NCBI RefSeq assembly: GCF_965363235.1
Contig: NC_134838.1
Span: 6,949,001-7,013,000 of the forward strand
DNA from: Mytilus galloprovincialis
Taxonomy: Eukaryota; Mollusca; Bivalvia; Mytilida; Mytilidae
Length of the DNA stretch: 64,000 bases
Reading direction: 5' to 3'
In this document: positions 25,331-38,070 of the stretch, piece by piece
Numbering within the stretch: position 1 is the stretch's first letter
Layout of the letters: every line of letters begins with the position of its first letter
Program-made: the position numbers and the translations under genes
Notes under the pieces: generated by a model
Database searches by the model: none
What the model was told of the DNA's origin: nothing
The model's input: only the letters and a program-made list of their open reading frames with translations

Positions 25331-25690
25331 GTTTTAGTTTGTTTATTGTGACTTTTGTGGTTTATTGAGATTATTGTACCTCAACCAACTTCATGTAGTA
25401 AGCAGATTTTAAAGCTGAATTCCAGTATTGTATTCTATTTGGTTGTTCATATGTTGTCATCCTGTAAACAAAGTTTTAACATGTTTGTCTTCTCAGTATC
25501 CATTGCTTTGAATTTTTTTACATTTGTTATTTCTGGGCATTTTATACCCGACTATGTTATATGGGCTTTGCTCATTGTTGAATGCCGTACGGTGACCTAT
25601 AGCTGTTAATTTCTGTATCATTTGAACTCTTGTGGAAAGTTGTGACTTTGGTAATCATACTTCATCTTTTTATCTTTATATAAATGTAAT
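25331..25690 (-). repeat. GATGTGG-family repeat, antisense copy
   Basis: The complement of 25,610-25,690 reads AAGATGAAGTATGATTACC. Further left on that strand come TATAGGTCACCGTACGGCAT and CAATGAGCAAAGCCCATA, the order seen in plus-strand copies of this common mussel repeat. A ~250-base open frame at 25,355 is a chance effect. Confidence 0.6.
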
Positions 25691-26398
25691 TTATCAATCT
25701 TTCCATGTCTGTTATAAGTTTGCACAGTTCTTTACAATGTGTTAACCTTGCCTTAATAACTTTGACCTGGACTTATTACCAACATCACACTGATTGAAAC
25801 AAGACTGGTACTTACAACTTCTCTCTTTAAGTCTACTTTTTGTTAATTTTTAAAAATAAATCGCAAACAAACTGACCAATAAATTGACCTACAGATTGTT
25901 TGTTTTAGTGATATATAGAAAAAACATCAACCAAAATAAGTTTGGTTTGAATGTATAAGATGAGCAGTAGTAGGAACAGTTAGTAACGAGTGTCTGATGG
26001 TCCTTTACCATGTTGATAAGCGTTCTAAGTGAATACAAAGATTGTACTTTAATTTGTTTTATTCGACTGTACAATTAAATATAACATTTACTTTTATTAT
26101 ATTTACAAATTTACAAATAAGATATCACACAAAATATTGTGAGAGCTTTAGCACTCAATAAAATCAATAAATATATATAAAAGTCATTAAAATAGTATCA
26201 CAGTCTGAAGTAGTCTATCCTCTGGAAAACAATGATAGAGCTTAAAAAAACTTAGAAAGTAAATTTCTAAAAAGTAAACAATTCCAAATAGATATGCAAG
26301 TACCAAAATTGTTTAAACGGACCAAAATTATTCATCTACCATTTAGCAGTGTAGAATAAAAGGGGCAGTAGAAAGAATTGTTAATTTCCATACAATGT
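25691..26398. other. Downstream flank / 3' UTR of CFAP57
   Basis: AT-rich. A complement AATAAA signal is possible near 26,092 on the minus strand. No gene seen. Confidence 0.4.
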
Positions 26399-29300
26399 TT
26401 ATGCCACTTCCATAGGTGGTAGTTTAGGATTTGATGAGGGTCTAGAAGGTGGTCTTGATCCTCCTGAATCATATTCTTCTCGAAGTCTCCTTATCTCCAT
26501 TCTCTGCATTTCAATGATTTTATTTTTCTCCTCCAGCTCCTGCTCAGCCATTACGGATGGTGCTTTAAATGATATGGTCTGGACAGAATTTGGATCTTTC
26601 TTAGCTTTCTTACTATGAAGTCCCATAGCTGCTTCTAAGTCATGTATTGTTGTTCTAGCTATCTTTAGTTCTCGTCTCAGGTCGTTGATTTCCTTGATCA
26701 AGGATACATTTTCCTAATAAAGATAGATTAAAAACTTTATTATTAGTTTACAAACAATTTAAAAAAAATACAAAGTTTTTCATAATGTCTACCATAGAAA
26801 GGTTTAATTTTCCTGGGAATTGGAATACTTATCTCTGTCACAAAAAAAAAGGGCAGCTACTTTTACAGAAATACGATATAAAATATAATTTGTTCCCATA
26901 AATAGCTGAATTATAATATTTGAAGGGTATGTGAATAAAATTGTTGAGATAAATACCTGCATAATCCTAACATTATCTGCTCTGTGGATACCAGAATCCT
27001 TTGCTAACTTTTTACGTAGAGATGCTACAGATCTTTCTAGATGTTCTCTTTGTCTACTGTATTCTTTCTGGATATCAGCATCGACACTGGCTGATTCAGT
27101 CTGAAACAGATATATTGTGTGTTAACTTAGATAAACAGATGTATTGTTAGAAAACATAAATAACACAATAACACAAACAAAATTTGGATCCCCTGTAGCC
27201 CTTAAAAAACTTGTGTGAAAAAAGTCATGTATTTGATCACTTCAATAAATGTGTCCACTATATTGCCAAATAAGGACAAAATGTTAGTTTGTTCTCATTC
27301 TACTCTCACATATAGTGTGTTTATTATCTTGCGTTTTGAATAAACAAAACATTAAGTATGTGGTTGCAATCAAGATTAGAAATTGTATATATGACTCGAA
27401 AAAGATGCAAACCTTCTAAGTTTAAAAGAAACAACTTGCACTAACATAGTGACATCCTCTTATTATGTAAATTTTGAAACCGTATTTTAGACAGAGTTTG
27501 CTTTCAAACAGTTTTTTTTCCCATTTGGTAGTTTTCTAGCCTAATATTTTGTTTGTATCTATACATTACTTTTATTTTGATATTGTAGTTTTCAAGCTTA
27601 ATAACAATAATAGACTTTAATACTTACAATGTCCTCTTGTACATGTTTTGAATACAATGCTTTGATGCTCTCCTTCAACATCTTAGGATCTTGTATGTAA
27701 CCAACACAGTTGTGTAAATCTGTCTTAAATCTCTTCACAACTGCTTCAACATCTCGCACCTATTAAATACAGGATTATATAATCACATATTTTCAATTAT
27801 CTTCCCTTAATATCAATAGTCATTCTTTTTCAAAAAATTAGCTTGGCTTAAACTTCTTGATGAAATCAGTTTTAAAGAGCTTATATATATTGGACAAATC
27901 AATTCAAAATTAAATAATAATATTTACTGCACATTGGCCTGAATAAATATTTTTTAAATCTTATTTGCTTTTAGATTTTTTTAAGCAATGGTTTCATAAG
28001 GATAATTTTACACAATGCAATCTTACCTTCTGTCTCTCCTGGTGCATTTCTTTGTCTGTAGCTTTCAATTTTTGTGTCAGCTCCTTAATACTCAATTCTA
28101 GTTGTGTGTTCTGTTTGTTGAATCTCTCCAATTCACTTTCCATCTACAAATATTAATATCTAGATTAGGGACATTTATTGGAGTGTATAATACCTTATAA
28201 ATACAAATATTGCTAAAGCACTACAGTGTTGGTTTTGCTTGAAATAGAAATGTGCCATTCATCTTTATTAAATATTGCTTAAAATTGATCACATTGACAT
28301 ACAATATTCAAGTAGGTATCTAGTGTTTTACATGGAATGACCATTCTATTGTATTTTGTTATAAAGAGTTATATACAATACCTCTTGAATTTGTTCCTTC
28401 ATTTTCTTAATATCTTCTTCTCTTGGTAAGATCTGCTTTCTTAATTCTTTTATCTTGTAATCCAACACAAACTTAAACTTCTCTAATTCTTGGTTCTTTT
28501 TCTTCAGATCATAAATTCTTCTTTCCTGGAGGAAAAAAATAAATATCATTTTATCTATCATCATAAGTTTAAAATAAATCTTCATTTGTTTGCTTTGCAA
28601 ATTAAGAACATAATGAGTTAATTATAATTTGTAACTAAAATACAGTTTTCAATTATTCTTTTATATTATTTCTATGACATGTTTCCCTTTAAGAACTTCT
28701 GTGTATTCACATTTACTACATCAATAACAAAATGTTTAAATATAACAATTTCTATTTTGTAACATATTACAATGTTCAACTTATCATATTAAGATTATTC
28801 CTATAAATGCAAATAAAAAATTATAGAACATTAAAATATAGCACTCCCGTCAAAATCCTGTTAGACATACCTTATCTTGAATAGTATCATCTCTCTCTTG
28901 TTTTTCTTTAATTTGATTTTCTATTTCCTTTGTCATATTCTGGATTGTATTTTCATGTTTCTTGTTCTCTTGTTGTATGGTCTTGATCTGTTGTTTTTGT
29001 TCCTTTATTTCTTTTTGTACACCTTCATACTGAAATTGAATTTTTAATTGTCTTAATTATCTTTGCAATATATGCATAAAATGGGACATGTGTTTTATAT
29101 ATGACACAATAGTTTAAAGCAATATGTCAGTCTCTAAGTGTCTGTAAACTCAATTCCAAAATAGACTCAAATATCAGCCATCAACACCAAAATAAATAAA
29201 TGTCAAAATTGTTTTCATTTTACTTGAACTAATAACAATAGCATGTAAGGATCAGCTGCTGGTAAATAAGATATTTATATTGTTGGCATTAGAACTTTAA

Positions 29301-32300
29301 GCTTTCTAAAATATTTTAAACTTGTATTCACTTGTATGAAATGATGACAATGTATCTTTACTTCAAAGCAATCTGTATAAGCAAACTATTTTTATAAATA
29401 CCTTCTTCTGTGTAATACCAGCTTCTCCCTTCAGTTTGGTGTGTTTATCTTTTTCTTCTCTCAGTGCCATCTCATACTTATTTTTAATGTCTAAGATTTC
29501 TCTGTCAGAGTCTTCCTCTATCTGTTTCTTAGTTTCCTCATATTCTCTGGCTGCTTGCTGAGCTTCATCATGTGCCTGCAATGACATAATATTTTGGTAT
29601 TAAGAAATTATGTGGAGCATTTTTTAGACAATGCTTGACATTTTATTGATTCAAATTTAAAAACTTCGCACATTTATTAAAATGATATCAATTACATTTT
29701 TTGTGTACTTGATTAGTTGTACTTCGGTTAATGTCGATCTATATGCACTAATTAAACATAATCATATTATAAAAGAAATAACATGTTATAATATTACTAC
29801 CTAGTACAATTCTAAACCTGTATTAAATAACATACCTGTTCTAACTTAGCAGTCATATCTTGGACTCTGGTTTCAAAGTATTCAGTCAGTTCTTGTAGAG
29901 CTCTCTCCTTACTGTCATCCTTCTCTTGGAGGCGACGATCATATTCCTCCTGTAATCGGTTCATTTTGGCCTGCATATCTTGGAATTTCTCATACTCTAA
30001 CATTAGTTTCTGGTTATTGGCAGATTCTGTGAACAAAATAGTGAGTTATTACCTCATGTATTATGGTTAACTAACGAAAACTTTACATTGATTTTTGATA
30101 GATCTGTTTATGAAATATGAAGAAAAAGCATTGATAGTATTGAGAATGGAAACAAGAAATGTGTCAAAGTGACAACATAAACTAAAAAAACTTCAAAGAT
30201 AATAATGATTCTTAAGAAATTCTGAAGTTGATGCTTTTTGCACAAAGTAAAATCATATAAATTATATATAATTATGTTACCTAAATCCTGAAGTTCTCTA
30301 GAGTGAGCTTCTAGTTTTTCTGTCAGTTCCTCTTCATGTCTAGCTTCTTCTTTATCTTTTTCAGTTTTCAGCACCTGTATATATGAAATGTTGATTAAGA
30401 CAATTTTCAGCATAAAACTATTTTACATTTTACCTGGCTGTTTATTATTAAACCAAACATCACATTGTAGGGACCTTAGAAAAAAACAACTTGTCCTCAA
30501 ATTATAGCCAGAGCACTGTACAATTTTTTTTCTTTCTAATTCTTTCTTTATTCTAAATGAACAAAATTACAACATTTAAACCCATCAATATATTATAAAA
30601 CATTTATTTGTGTTGTTTATTAAATATTCCTTCATTTACATAATTGATGTTACTACAGCAACATTTCAAAGTTTTTTCACTAAATTTACCTGGTTTTTGG
30701 TTTTTAATGCCTCCATTTCTTCAATGAATTTCTCTGTCAATTCCTTGATTTTCTCATTGTAACTCATGTCTTTCAACCTCAGCTGATACTCGTTTTCTGT
30801 TTGTAATTCTTGTACCCTCTGTTTCAACTCAGCCATTTGGTTGTTCTGTTAAAATAAAGTTATGGTAGATAATCTCATGATAGATTTGTAAGAAAAATAT
30901 ATATCAAGACAATCTGTCCAGTAAATGAATGAAATGAATTCCAGTATTTTAATTTTTTCAGTAAATTATGAAATTAAGAGTAAAGGACGAAAATTTGATT
31001 TTCTTTGTAAAACCTTTAATCAGTTGACAGTACTTGCAGAGTATTGAAACTTTAGTATATATAATAAGACATAATTTAAAATAAAAAATATGTTGCTAAC
31101 ATACCTTATCTTCCAAATCACTCTTTGTAATGAGAATTTCTTCAGTCCATCCAATATCTTTATCACGTTTAGATACCCCTCTTGCTTCCTGATCCCTCAG
31201 CTTCCATAACATGACACAAGCATCTTCAGAAACAGTCACCAAAAACTGGTCGTCATAAGTGATCTTCATCTAAATCAGAAAACAAAATTATTGTATTAAC
31301 AGTAACAATTGTAGGATTTAAATTAAAGCTGATTGTGAAAATATTCAATGTGAAAAAGTACAATCACACAAAATACTGAACTTTGAGCAAAATTCAAAAT
31401 AAAAAGTCCCTAATAAGTATTGAAGATAAAACACAGAAGTTATGGAACACTCATATAAATGATACAGTTCACTGAGAAGGGAGATAATTCATCATAATTC
31501 CCAAAGATAACTTTAAAACAATAAATTATAACTTACCTTAGTAATAGCCATGCCATGACCTGGTTTCTCTTCCCATGTAGGTTTACCATCAACAGGCATA
31601 GTCAATGGGAATTTAAATGACCAAACAGATCCCCTGGCTGTACCTCCAAACAACATACGACCAGAATGTGACAGAGCAACTGTTGTTAACGAAATATCAC
31701 CTACTGGTATGTTCCTCACAACCTAAATAAAAAACAATTGGATTAAACACTAATGACAAGTACTTAGGGGTTTACTCTTAACTTTTCATCATTAAAGCAG
31801 AAATAAAAGTCTGTTTTAGGAATGATGTAGCTTACAAAATTTTAAATTGTTCCACTACAGAACTGTACAAAGAAAGAAAATCTAACGACATATACATGTA
31901 TGGGTATTTTCTCTTGCCGTGTGATAAAATTTAAAATATAGAAGGACATGACGTCAGTACTTTTTAAATTTTTTTTATAAATACTACCACCAGACAATAA
32001 TTTAGAGATCAAGTATAGAAATATTTTCAACATATATAGCCTTGACTGATCATCTTACCTCAAAATCAGCCAGTTCTTTAATTCTCTTGTCTGTTCCAAC
32101 TGTATATATTGTTTTGTTGTCAGCTGTTACAGAAACCCCAGTATAACTACAGGCCTTCTCCACATTCTCACGGATTCTCTTTGATGTAAAGATGTTCCAC
32201 TCATAAACAGCTCCCTCCATACCACATGAAACTAACTTGGTGTCATCATTACTGAATGTTATAGATCTGACCTTGCCATTATGACCTCTGAGGGTGGCAA

Positions 32301-35300
32301 CATCTTCAAAGGTTGTAGTAGAGAAAATCTGGATGACATTGTTACTAACAGCAGCAAAAAGATGGCCGCCATTACTGAAGGTACACTGTAAAATATCATA
32401 GTATAAATTGAAGACTTATTTGGGATTACATGTGACAAATAAATACATTTCCTTCAAAAATAAAGTTCCCTTAATTTACCTCTTGAAGGATAAATCATGT
32501 CAACTATTAACCAGACAAATTTTATTTAAACAGTTATTTATTCTGCTTTATGTCATAAAATTTATTAACAATTTATTTAGCAAAGAAAAACAAATATTAA
32601 ACCAAAATATTAATTCATTGTCAAATTCACTTTCTTTTAATGTTCACATGTCTACACAAAGTAATAATTTCCATGGATAACATTTTTGTATATGTTAAAA
32701 ATATGGTTGTATATATAACTGACCAAATCATACAAATAATATTTTTTTATATTTACCTCCCTGCAGCCTCTGATGTTGAATTCTTTGAATGTCCTGATGT
32801 CATCTATTAACAGGTTCTGTAACCTCAGTTTGTCATTGAAACCAACAAGAATATAAAGACCAGAAGGATGGAGGGCTATACTAAACAACTCTTCAGGAAA
32901 TTCTTTATACAGTTCTAAATTACTGAAATTAAAATTAATTAAATATAAAGTTTATAACAAATATCAAAAGTATAAATACAAGTAATTATATAACATTCCG
33001 CTAGAGCTTGAGGTTTTATGTTCTTGGGATGTATGAACTCATTGAACTGTTGAGATTGACAGACATGCTATGTATTAAAAAGTGGTTATCTCCCCTTTTC
33101 AAAATTGTATGAAATAGAAAGTAAGTAAATTAACTGCATCTAATGGATAACTTATAACTGTTAGAAAGTTATAAACTTAGTTAGAAGTTGTCTACTTATT
33201 TCTTTGTCTCTTATTTTTGTTATATATAAAGTACAGGTATTTTGAGGTCTTCATGACAATGTTATTAACAAATATTAATTAGTAACTTAGTAGGTACATA
33301 TACTATTATGGTAGTTTTAACATGAAACTAATTAATCATACCACTTTTCATAATTCCATATTCTAACAGATTTGTCTAAAGAACATGTAGCTATCAGTGG
33401 TTTACGGATACAAATATCAACGCCTAAAATCTGTCCGCTATGGAAGGATTGTGATAGAGTTTCAAACTGGACAACATCACCTTCACTCTGAAAAAGATAA
33501 TGCCAATAAAAGTTAATAATCATACAATTAAACAAATCTTACATTAGAAATAAGAATACATAAATACAGGTAAATACATGTGTATCCAAATTAATCCAAA
33601 CAAACATAAAACTGTACTTGCTTCAGTTACTAAGATCAACATGATGTTTCCACAATTTTTTTCTGTTAAAGCTGTATTTGTTAGAAATTCAATACAATTA
33701 ACAGTATAAATTTTTTTTGATGGTTCTCATTTTATACAACTAACCTTAGCATACTAATGTATAATGTAAACTCTAGAATTACCTTTCCAAGATCAGCACT
33801 AGGTAACTGTATATGATAAATCTGACTTTGGTCTGTACTAGCAACAAGAGTTTCTTCTGATGGACTGATGGCCAAACATGTTATTATTTGCTGTTGAGCC
33901 TTAGTAGCATAAGAACTGAAATTATCTTGTGGAATCTGTAAAAAAATATTTCAATTTTCCTGTTAGAATTATTTAGAACCATTTACTGAATAAAAATAAG
34001 GAATGGCACGGAACAAGTTTCTCATTAAGATAAACACACACATTTTGCAATACAAATATTTAAATATTTAAACATAAAATTATAATAAAACAAAAAAAAA
34101 ATTAATTATAATTTTGTAGTTTTAATAAAATTATTTTTTTTGCATTTATATGAATTATATTTTCTGAGGATGAATACCTTAATTTGTTTGGACTTTTTGA
34201 ACAAATCTTTATCATCTGTCTTTTCATATAGATGTACAGTTCCAGGACCGCAGGCACAGGCAAATCCTTTAGAGTAGGCAACTATTGCAGTAACTTGTGG
34301 AATGGTTACAATGCTGGAATCATCATCTGCCTGCTTCCTAAAACAGTTAAATCATTACATGTACAATGGCTGCCACAAAATCAGAATGCTCTTTAGTGAG
34401 TTATAGATCTTTATAAACATGAAGGTAACTGTTTTTCTTTCATGGTTTGGGGCCTTCTTGGTCATTTGTTTTTAAACATAAATAATGGTCTCACATAATT
34501 CAAATTTTTTTTTTTTTACATACATGTATTTAAATACATATCGTTAAATCGTACATGTACATGTTCATATAAGGCATGTCCAGATAAATTATTGCATCAT
34601 AATTTATACATTTGTATATATGTCAGTAGCTGTTAACCATATAATGGATTGCACTTTTCATAGTTCAATTAAAAATCATTAATGCTTTTGATATATTTTA
34701 AAAACTGTCATTAGAGTAAATGAATGATAGCAGTAAATATTTGGTTCAATGATATATACTGGTTTATGGTTACATCTTCAATTGTAACAACAATATATAC
34801 AATTAAAGGCAATAGTGTACAAAAACCTACCTTTGTATGTGTTAACAAAACATATGGAAAATTATAATTTAACTAAAGAGCATTTAAGATTCTATCGATT
34901 CCTATCAATAATTTATAAAATACCATGCAGAGTTTGATGAACTTTTAAAGTAAAACCTACTTGTCTTGGAGTGATGCTCCGATGTTGAATTCGTTTTTTA
35001 TTTCTCCATTTTCAAACAACAGCAATTTTCCAGTATCAGTTCCAACCACAACTCTTTCCTCCGACACCCAAGCATGACATAAGAAATTCTGTGGTTCCAT
35101 CTTTTGGAAATTGAAAGCTTTGAGGTTACCCTCACTATAGCGGAAGTTTCTAAATATTCCATTGCCAACTACACACAGTTGTGTATTATCCTGTGGGTTG
35201 AAGCTAGCCTGAAAGGGTAATAAAGTATGACTTATTGCAAAATATTTTTAAAAGATTTAAAGAATAATTAACAATACATTTTTATACCAATTTTTTTAAT

Positions 35301-36437
35301 ATATTTAAAGGTTCCAACGAAATATTAATATAGATATGAGACTTGAGTAGAGGTCATTCATGGTACAATTGATTTGGTAAAGAATAGGATATTAAAGGGA
35401 AATTCCCATTTTTTTCACAATGTTATTAACAATATTAAATACTGTATTTAATTTTTAAAACTAAACCTTCTATGTTACAAACCTTGCAAAGAAAACCTAA
35501 TCAATTCTGTTAATATTGTAAAATTTGGGTCTTTTTTAATAAATACTTGGTACATGTATATAATTATTGTAGCCTCTTTCCCTTAACTTAAATTTAGAAT
35601 GCTGCCAGCTGCTACTTCAAATTTCTTAATAATAATTAATAAGAATTGATAGATATAGGAAGATGTGGTATGAGTGCCAATGAGACATTACTCTCCGTCC
35701 AAATAACAATTTATAAAAGTAAACCATTATAGGTCAATGTACAACCATAATAAGAATTGAGTTTAAATAACACAGCCCTGTACAACTGAATATTTTTTTA
35801 ACTACCATTTCATGACAGATTCTATGTGTAAAAACTTTGCTAAAATATCTAATTATCAAGACGCCTAACAAATTGAAATTTCACTCTTTCCAAATACATG
35901 TATATAAAATTTCCATACAGCATGTTGATGAGGGTCAAGTTAAAACACAGTGATTATAAATACCTGATAAACTGGATTATTGGTTTGTGGATTGGTTGTC
36001 TTTGTTGAAGCCAAAACTTTAGATTTCTCCCAGGTGTAATACAGTAAGGTGTAATCTGGTTTCCCTGTCAGTGCAATCAGATATTTTGAATCAGGCGAAA
36101 ATGCAAGACTGACATATTCAGTGGCTTTGATATCTGGTGGTTGCACTAAAGATCTCTTCTTTCTGTTATTATGCAAGTCATAAATGTTTATTACAAGTTT
36201 TTCTCCCTTTTCAGCTATGGCAACATATCTTCTGTTTGGACCTATTGCCAATGCTGTCATTCCTTCACTCTTCTCTGTTGGTAAAATGAATTTTTGTGTC
36301 TTCTGATCAATGTTGTACATAACACAGTTGGCTCCTGATGGATACACAATTGTCTGTTCATCATGGTAACAAACATTTCCAGCTACGCCTGGTTTCAAAC
36401 CAAAGATGTGCTTGGCATCAAAGTTGGCTGCTGCCAT
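26399..36437 (-). CDS. CFAP57: Cilia- and flagella-associated protein 57 (CFAP57/WDR65)
   Basis: Axonemal WD40/coiled-coil protein that helps anchor and regulate a subset of inner dynein arms. Nineteen coding exons, 5' to 3': 36437-35964, 35208-34961, 34337-34178, 33935-33783, 33487-33342, 32922-32757, 32385-32059, 31722-31537, 31269-31105, 30845-30690, 30374-30281, 30026-29836, 29575-29402, 29029-28871, 28525-28382, 28143-28027, 27759-27628, 27100-26957, 26713-26399. All are GT-AG, phases close, total 3,651 nt = 1,216 aa; human is about 1,250. WD40 region ~1-655 (FDEQT-like [56 protein letters not shown]). Coiled coil ~660-1,190 ([39 protein letters not shown]). The Pro/Ser-rich tail ends LPPMEVA. 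Start: ATG in [17 protein letters not shown], matching the family N-terminus. Head-to-head with ALKBH7. Confidence 0.97.
35650..35747 (-). mobile_element. GATGTGG-family retroposon copy with 13-bp TSD
   Basis: 98 bp inside CFAP57 intron 2, flanked by a perfect 13-bp direct repeat TAATAAGAATTGA (35637-35649 and 35748-35760). All family copies share the TAGATATAGGAAGATGTGG end while the other end varies. The constant end is therefore probably the 3' end, and the true sense is the minus strand, as expected for a 5'-truncated retroposon. Confidence 0.75.
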
Positions 36438-37876
36438 CTTGACAGATTTCTCAGATTCCTGAAAATATCAAATAAAAACCAGATGTTTAGCAGGTTACTC
36501 TTTATTTCCTGACATGAATATAAACAGAACATTTAGATAAAAGAAAATGACAAATAACATTTGAACCTTTATACTTTTCAGGATTTTTATAACAACACTT
36601 TTAGCATCTACATGTAGATAAATGAATACTGTAACATAATAACATTTCAATTTGCACTGAAGTCTAAATAATACTTCAATATGTTGAAGATTACAAGAGG
36701 GTAAAACATCATATCAACAAACACCTTACTAACTTATTCTTTAGCAATTTTTAGTGCCTTTGTTACTTCAAAAAACTGGAATATATAGTATAAATTGTGG
36801 ATCTGTGACTATATTGAAGTACTTACAAAATGTATACATCTTATTTTAAGCCTAGAATTGTCATCTGATAATTAATAAAGCTGTGATGATAAAAAGGTGA
36901 AAATTTTTCTCTGCTAGATCAAAATCTTTGTTTGAACCTGTCCTGGTTTTCTTGCTACTACCGGAAAAACTATGTGACAATGATAAGACTTAGAAGTATA
37001 AATCCTGTGCAAAGTTCATGACATGAGTGACCTTATTATTTTTAGTATTATAAATTTTACAGGCAGAACATCAACTGAGCATGCACGAAAGCATATAAAA
37101 CACAGACTGATAACAGTCTCAAAAATTTGTATATTTAAAAAAAAAAAATGGTGATTTAGGCAGATAAAAGATTGTTTCAAAGACAAATTAATGAAGTACA
37201 AAACACTACATTTATCTAAATATAAATTCTGACATTATATGGTTTCAGAGGAGTTGAGACTCAATGAAATTGGGCTTTTCCTTTGGTAGTATAGTTATTC
37301 ATCTAATAATTCACCCAGTATTTAAGATAATAAAATAGGGTGCAAAGAGGCCAAGAAGGGGAATGTGTAGGTACAAATTTGTGTGAGGAGCAGACAAACC
37401 CAATACCAATAGAAGTTAAAACTGTGGTCAATTCAAAAAATTCCAAACAGGTTCTTGAAGCGACCTCATACAGGCATGCGCCGGAAAGTAATCCTCAAAA
37501 AGTTGATGGTATTCCGTAACTAAAGAAGAAGAAGAAGAAAGTAAACAGCATTTTTATTAAATTTTAAAGAATCATACAGATTTAGTTGCACAGTTTGACA
37601 ATGCTGAAACAAATTAGAGTCGTGTACTCCTGGACATAATTTATTTGAAGATGATGAGATGTCAGATGAAAGAAACATATCACACTGTGAGAAACAAAGT
37701 TTTGTTTGTACAGATTGCAGTTTTGTGACAACTAAATGTACCTGCATGATTGTTCTAACAATGCAATAACTTATACAGCACTAATATATTTTTAACAAAA
37801 GATTGGAGCAAAATGGGAACATAAGTTACCTTTCTTAAGCTTTCTTGTATCTCTTCAATGAACGATGTATATACTG

Positions 37877-37891
37877 GTTGCTGTGGGAAAC
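37877..37891 (-). promoter_or_regulatory. RFX X-box
   Basis: GTTGCT-GTG-GGAAAC fits the X-box consensus RYYNYY-N1-3-RRNRAC exactly. RFX factors drive ciliary genes, and the site sits at the head of CFAP57. Confidence 0.6.
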
Positions 37892-37904
37892 GGAAACACA
37901 GTTT

Positions 37905-37912
37905 ACTTCCGG
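37905..37912 (-). promoter_or_regulatory. ETS/GABP site
   Basis: ACTTCCGG is the complement of CCGGAAGT, the high-affinity ETS/GABP (NRF-2) core, common in TSS-proximal bidirectional and nuclear-mitochondrial promoters. It suits ALKBH7 on the other side. Confidence 0.6.
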
Positions 37913-37956
37913 TTTTATCTAGATTAATTTTGCGCTTGTAATCTCTGTAAATATAG

Positions 37957-37966
37957 TTTATATAAA
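37957..37966. promoter_or_regulatory. Palindromic TATA box between CFAP57 and ALKBH7
   Basis: TTTATATAAA reads the same on both strands. It predicts starts near 37,990 (+) for ALKBH7 and near 37,930 (-) for CFAP57. The two genes' ATG-proximal exons are about 130 bp apart. Confidence 0.5.
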
Positions 37967-37991
37967 GCGCAGCGCTGATACAGATTCCAAG

Positions 37992-38045
37992 ATGGAGATT
38001 TTTGTCAACAACTTTCGACTTCCTAAATGTATTAAACGGTTGTAG
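37992..38045 (+). other. Short upstream ORF in ALKBH7 leader
   Basis: MEIFVNNFRLPKCIKRL then TAG, 17 codons, with strong start context CCAAGATGG. It ends 25 bases before the ALKBH7 ATG. If the transcript starts only a few bases upstream, as the TATA box suggests, it may be skipped; if longer, it would reduce ALKBH7 translation. CCAAGATGG also resembles a YY1-type initiator. Confidence 0.45.
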
Positions 38046-38070
38046 GTCATCCCTGCTTAAGTAGAAGAAA

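Larger units (their letters stand above)
37830..37944 (-). other. CFAP57: CFAP57 non-coding first exon (or ATG-less coding exon)
   Basis: On the minus strand the donor AAGAAAG|GTAACT at 37830 pairs well with the acceptor at 36458. The exon plus the 21 bases before the ATG is open in the CFAP57 frame for 46 codons (ending ESEKSVK then M), but contains no ATG. The 5' limit given is an AG acceptor-like site at 37945-37946. If transcription starts from the TATA box just beyond, the exon is simply 5' UTR, which I favour. Confidence 0.55.
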
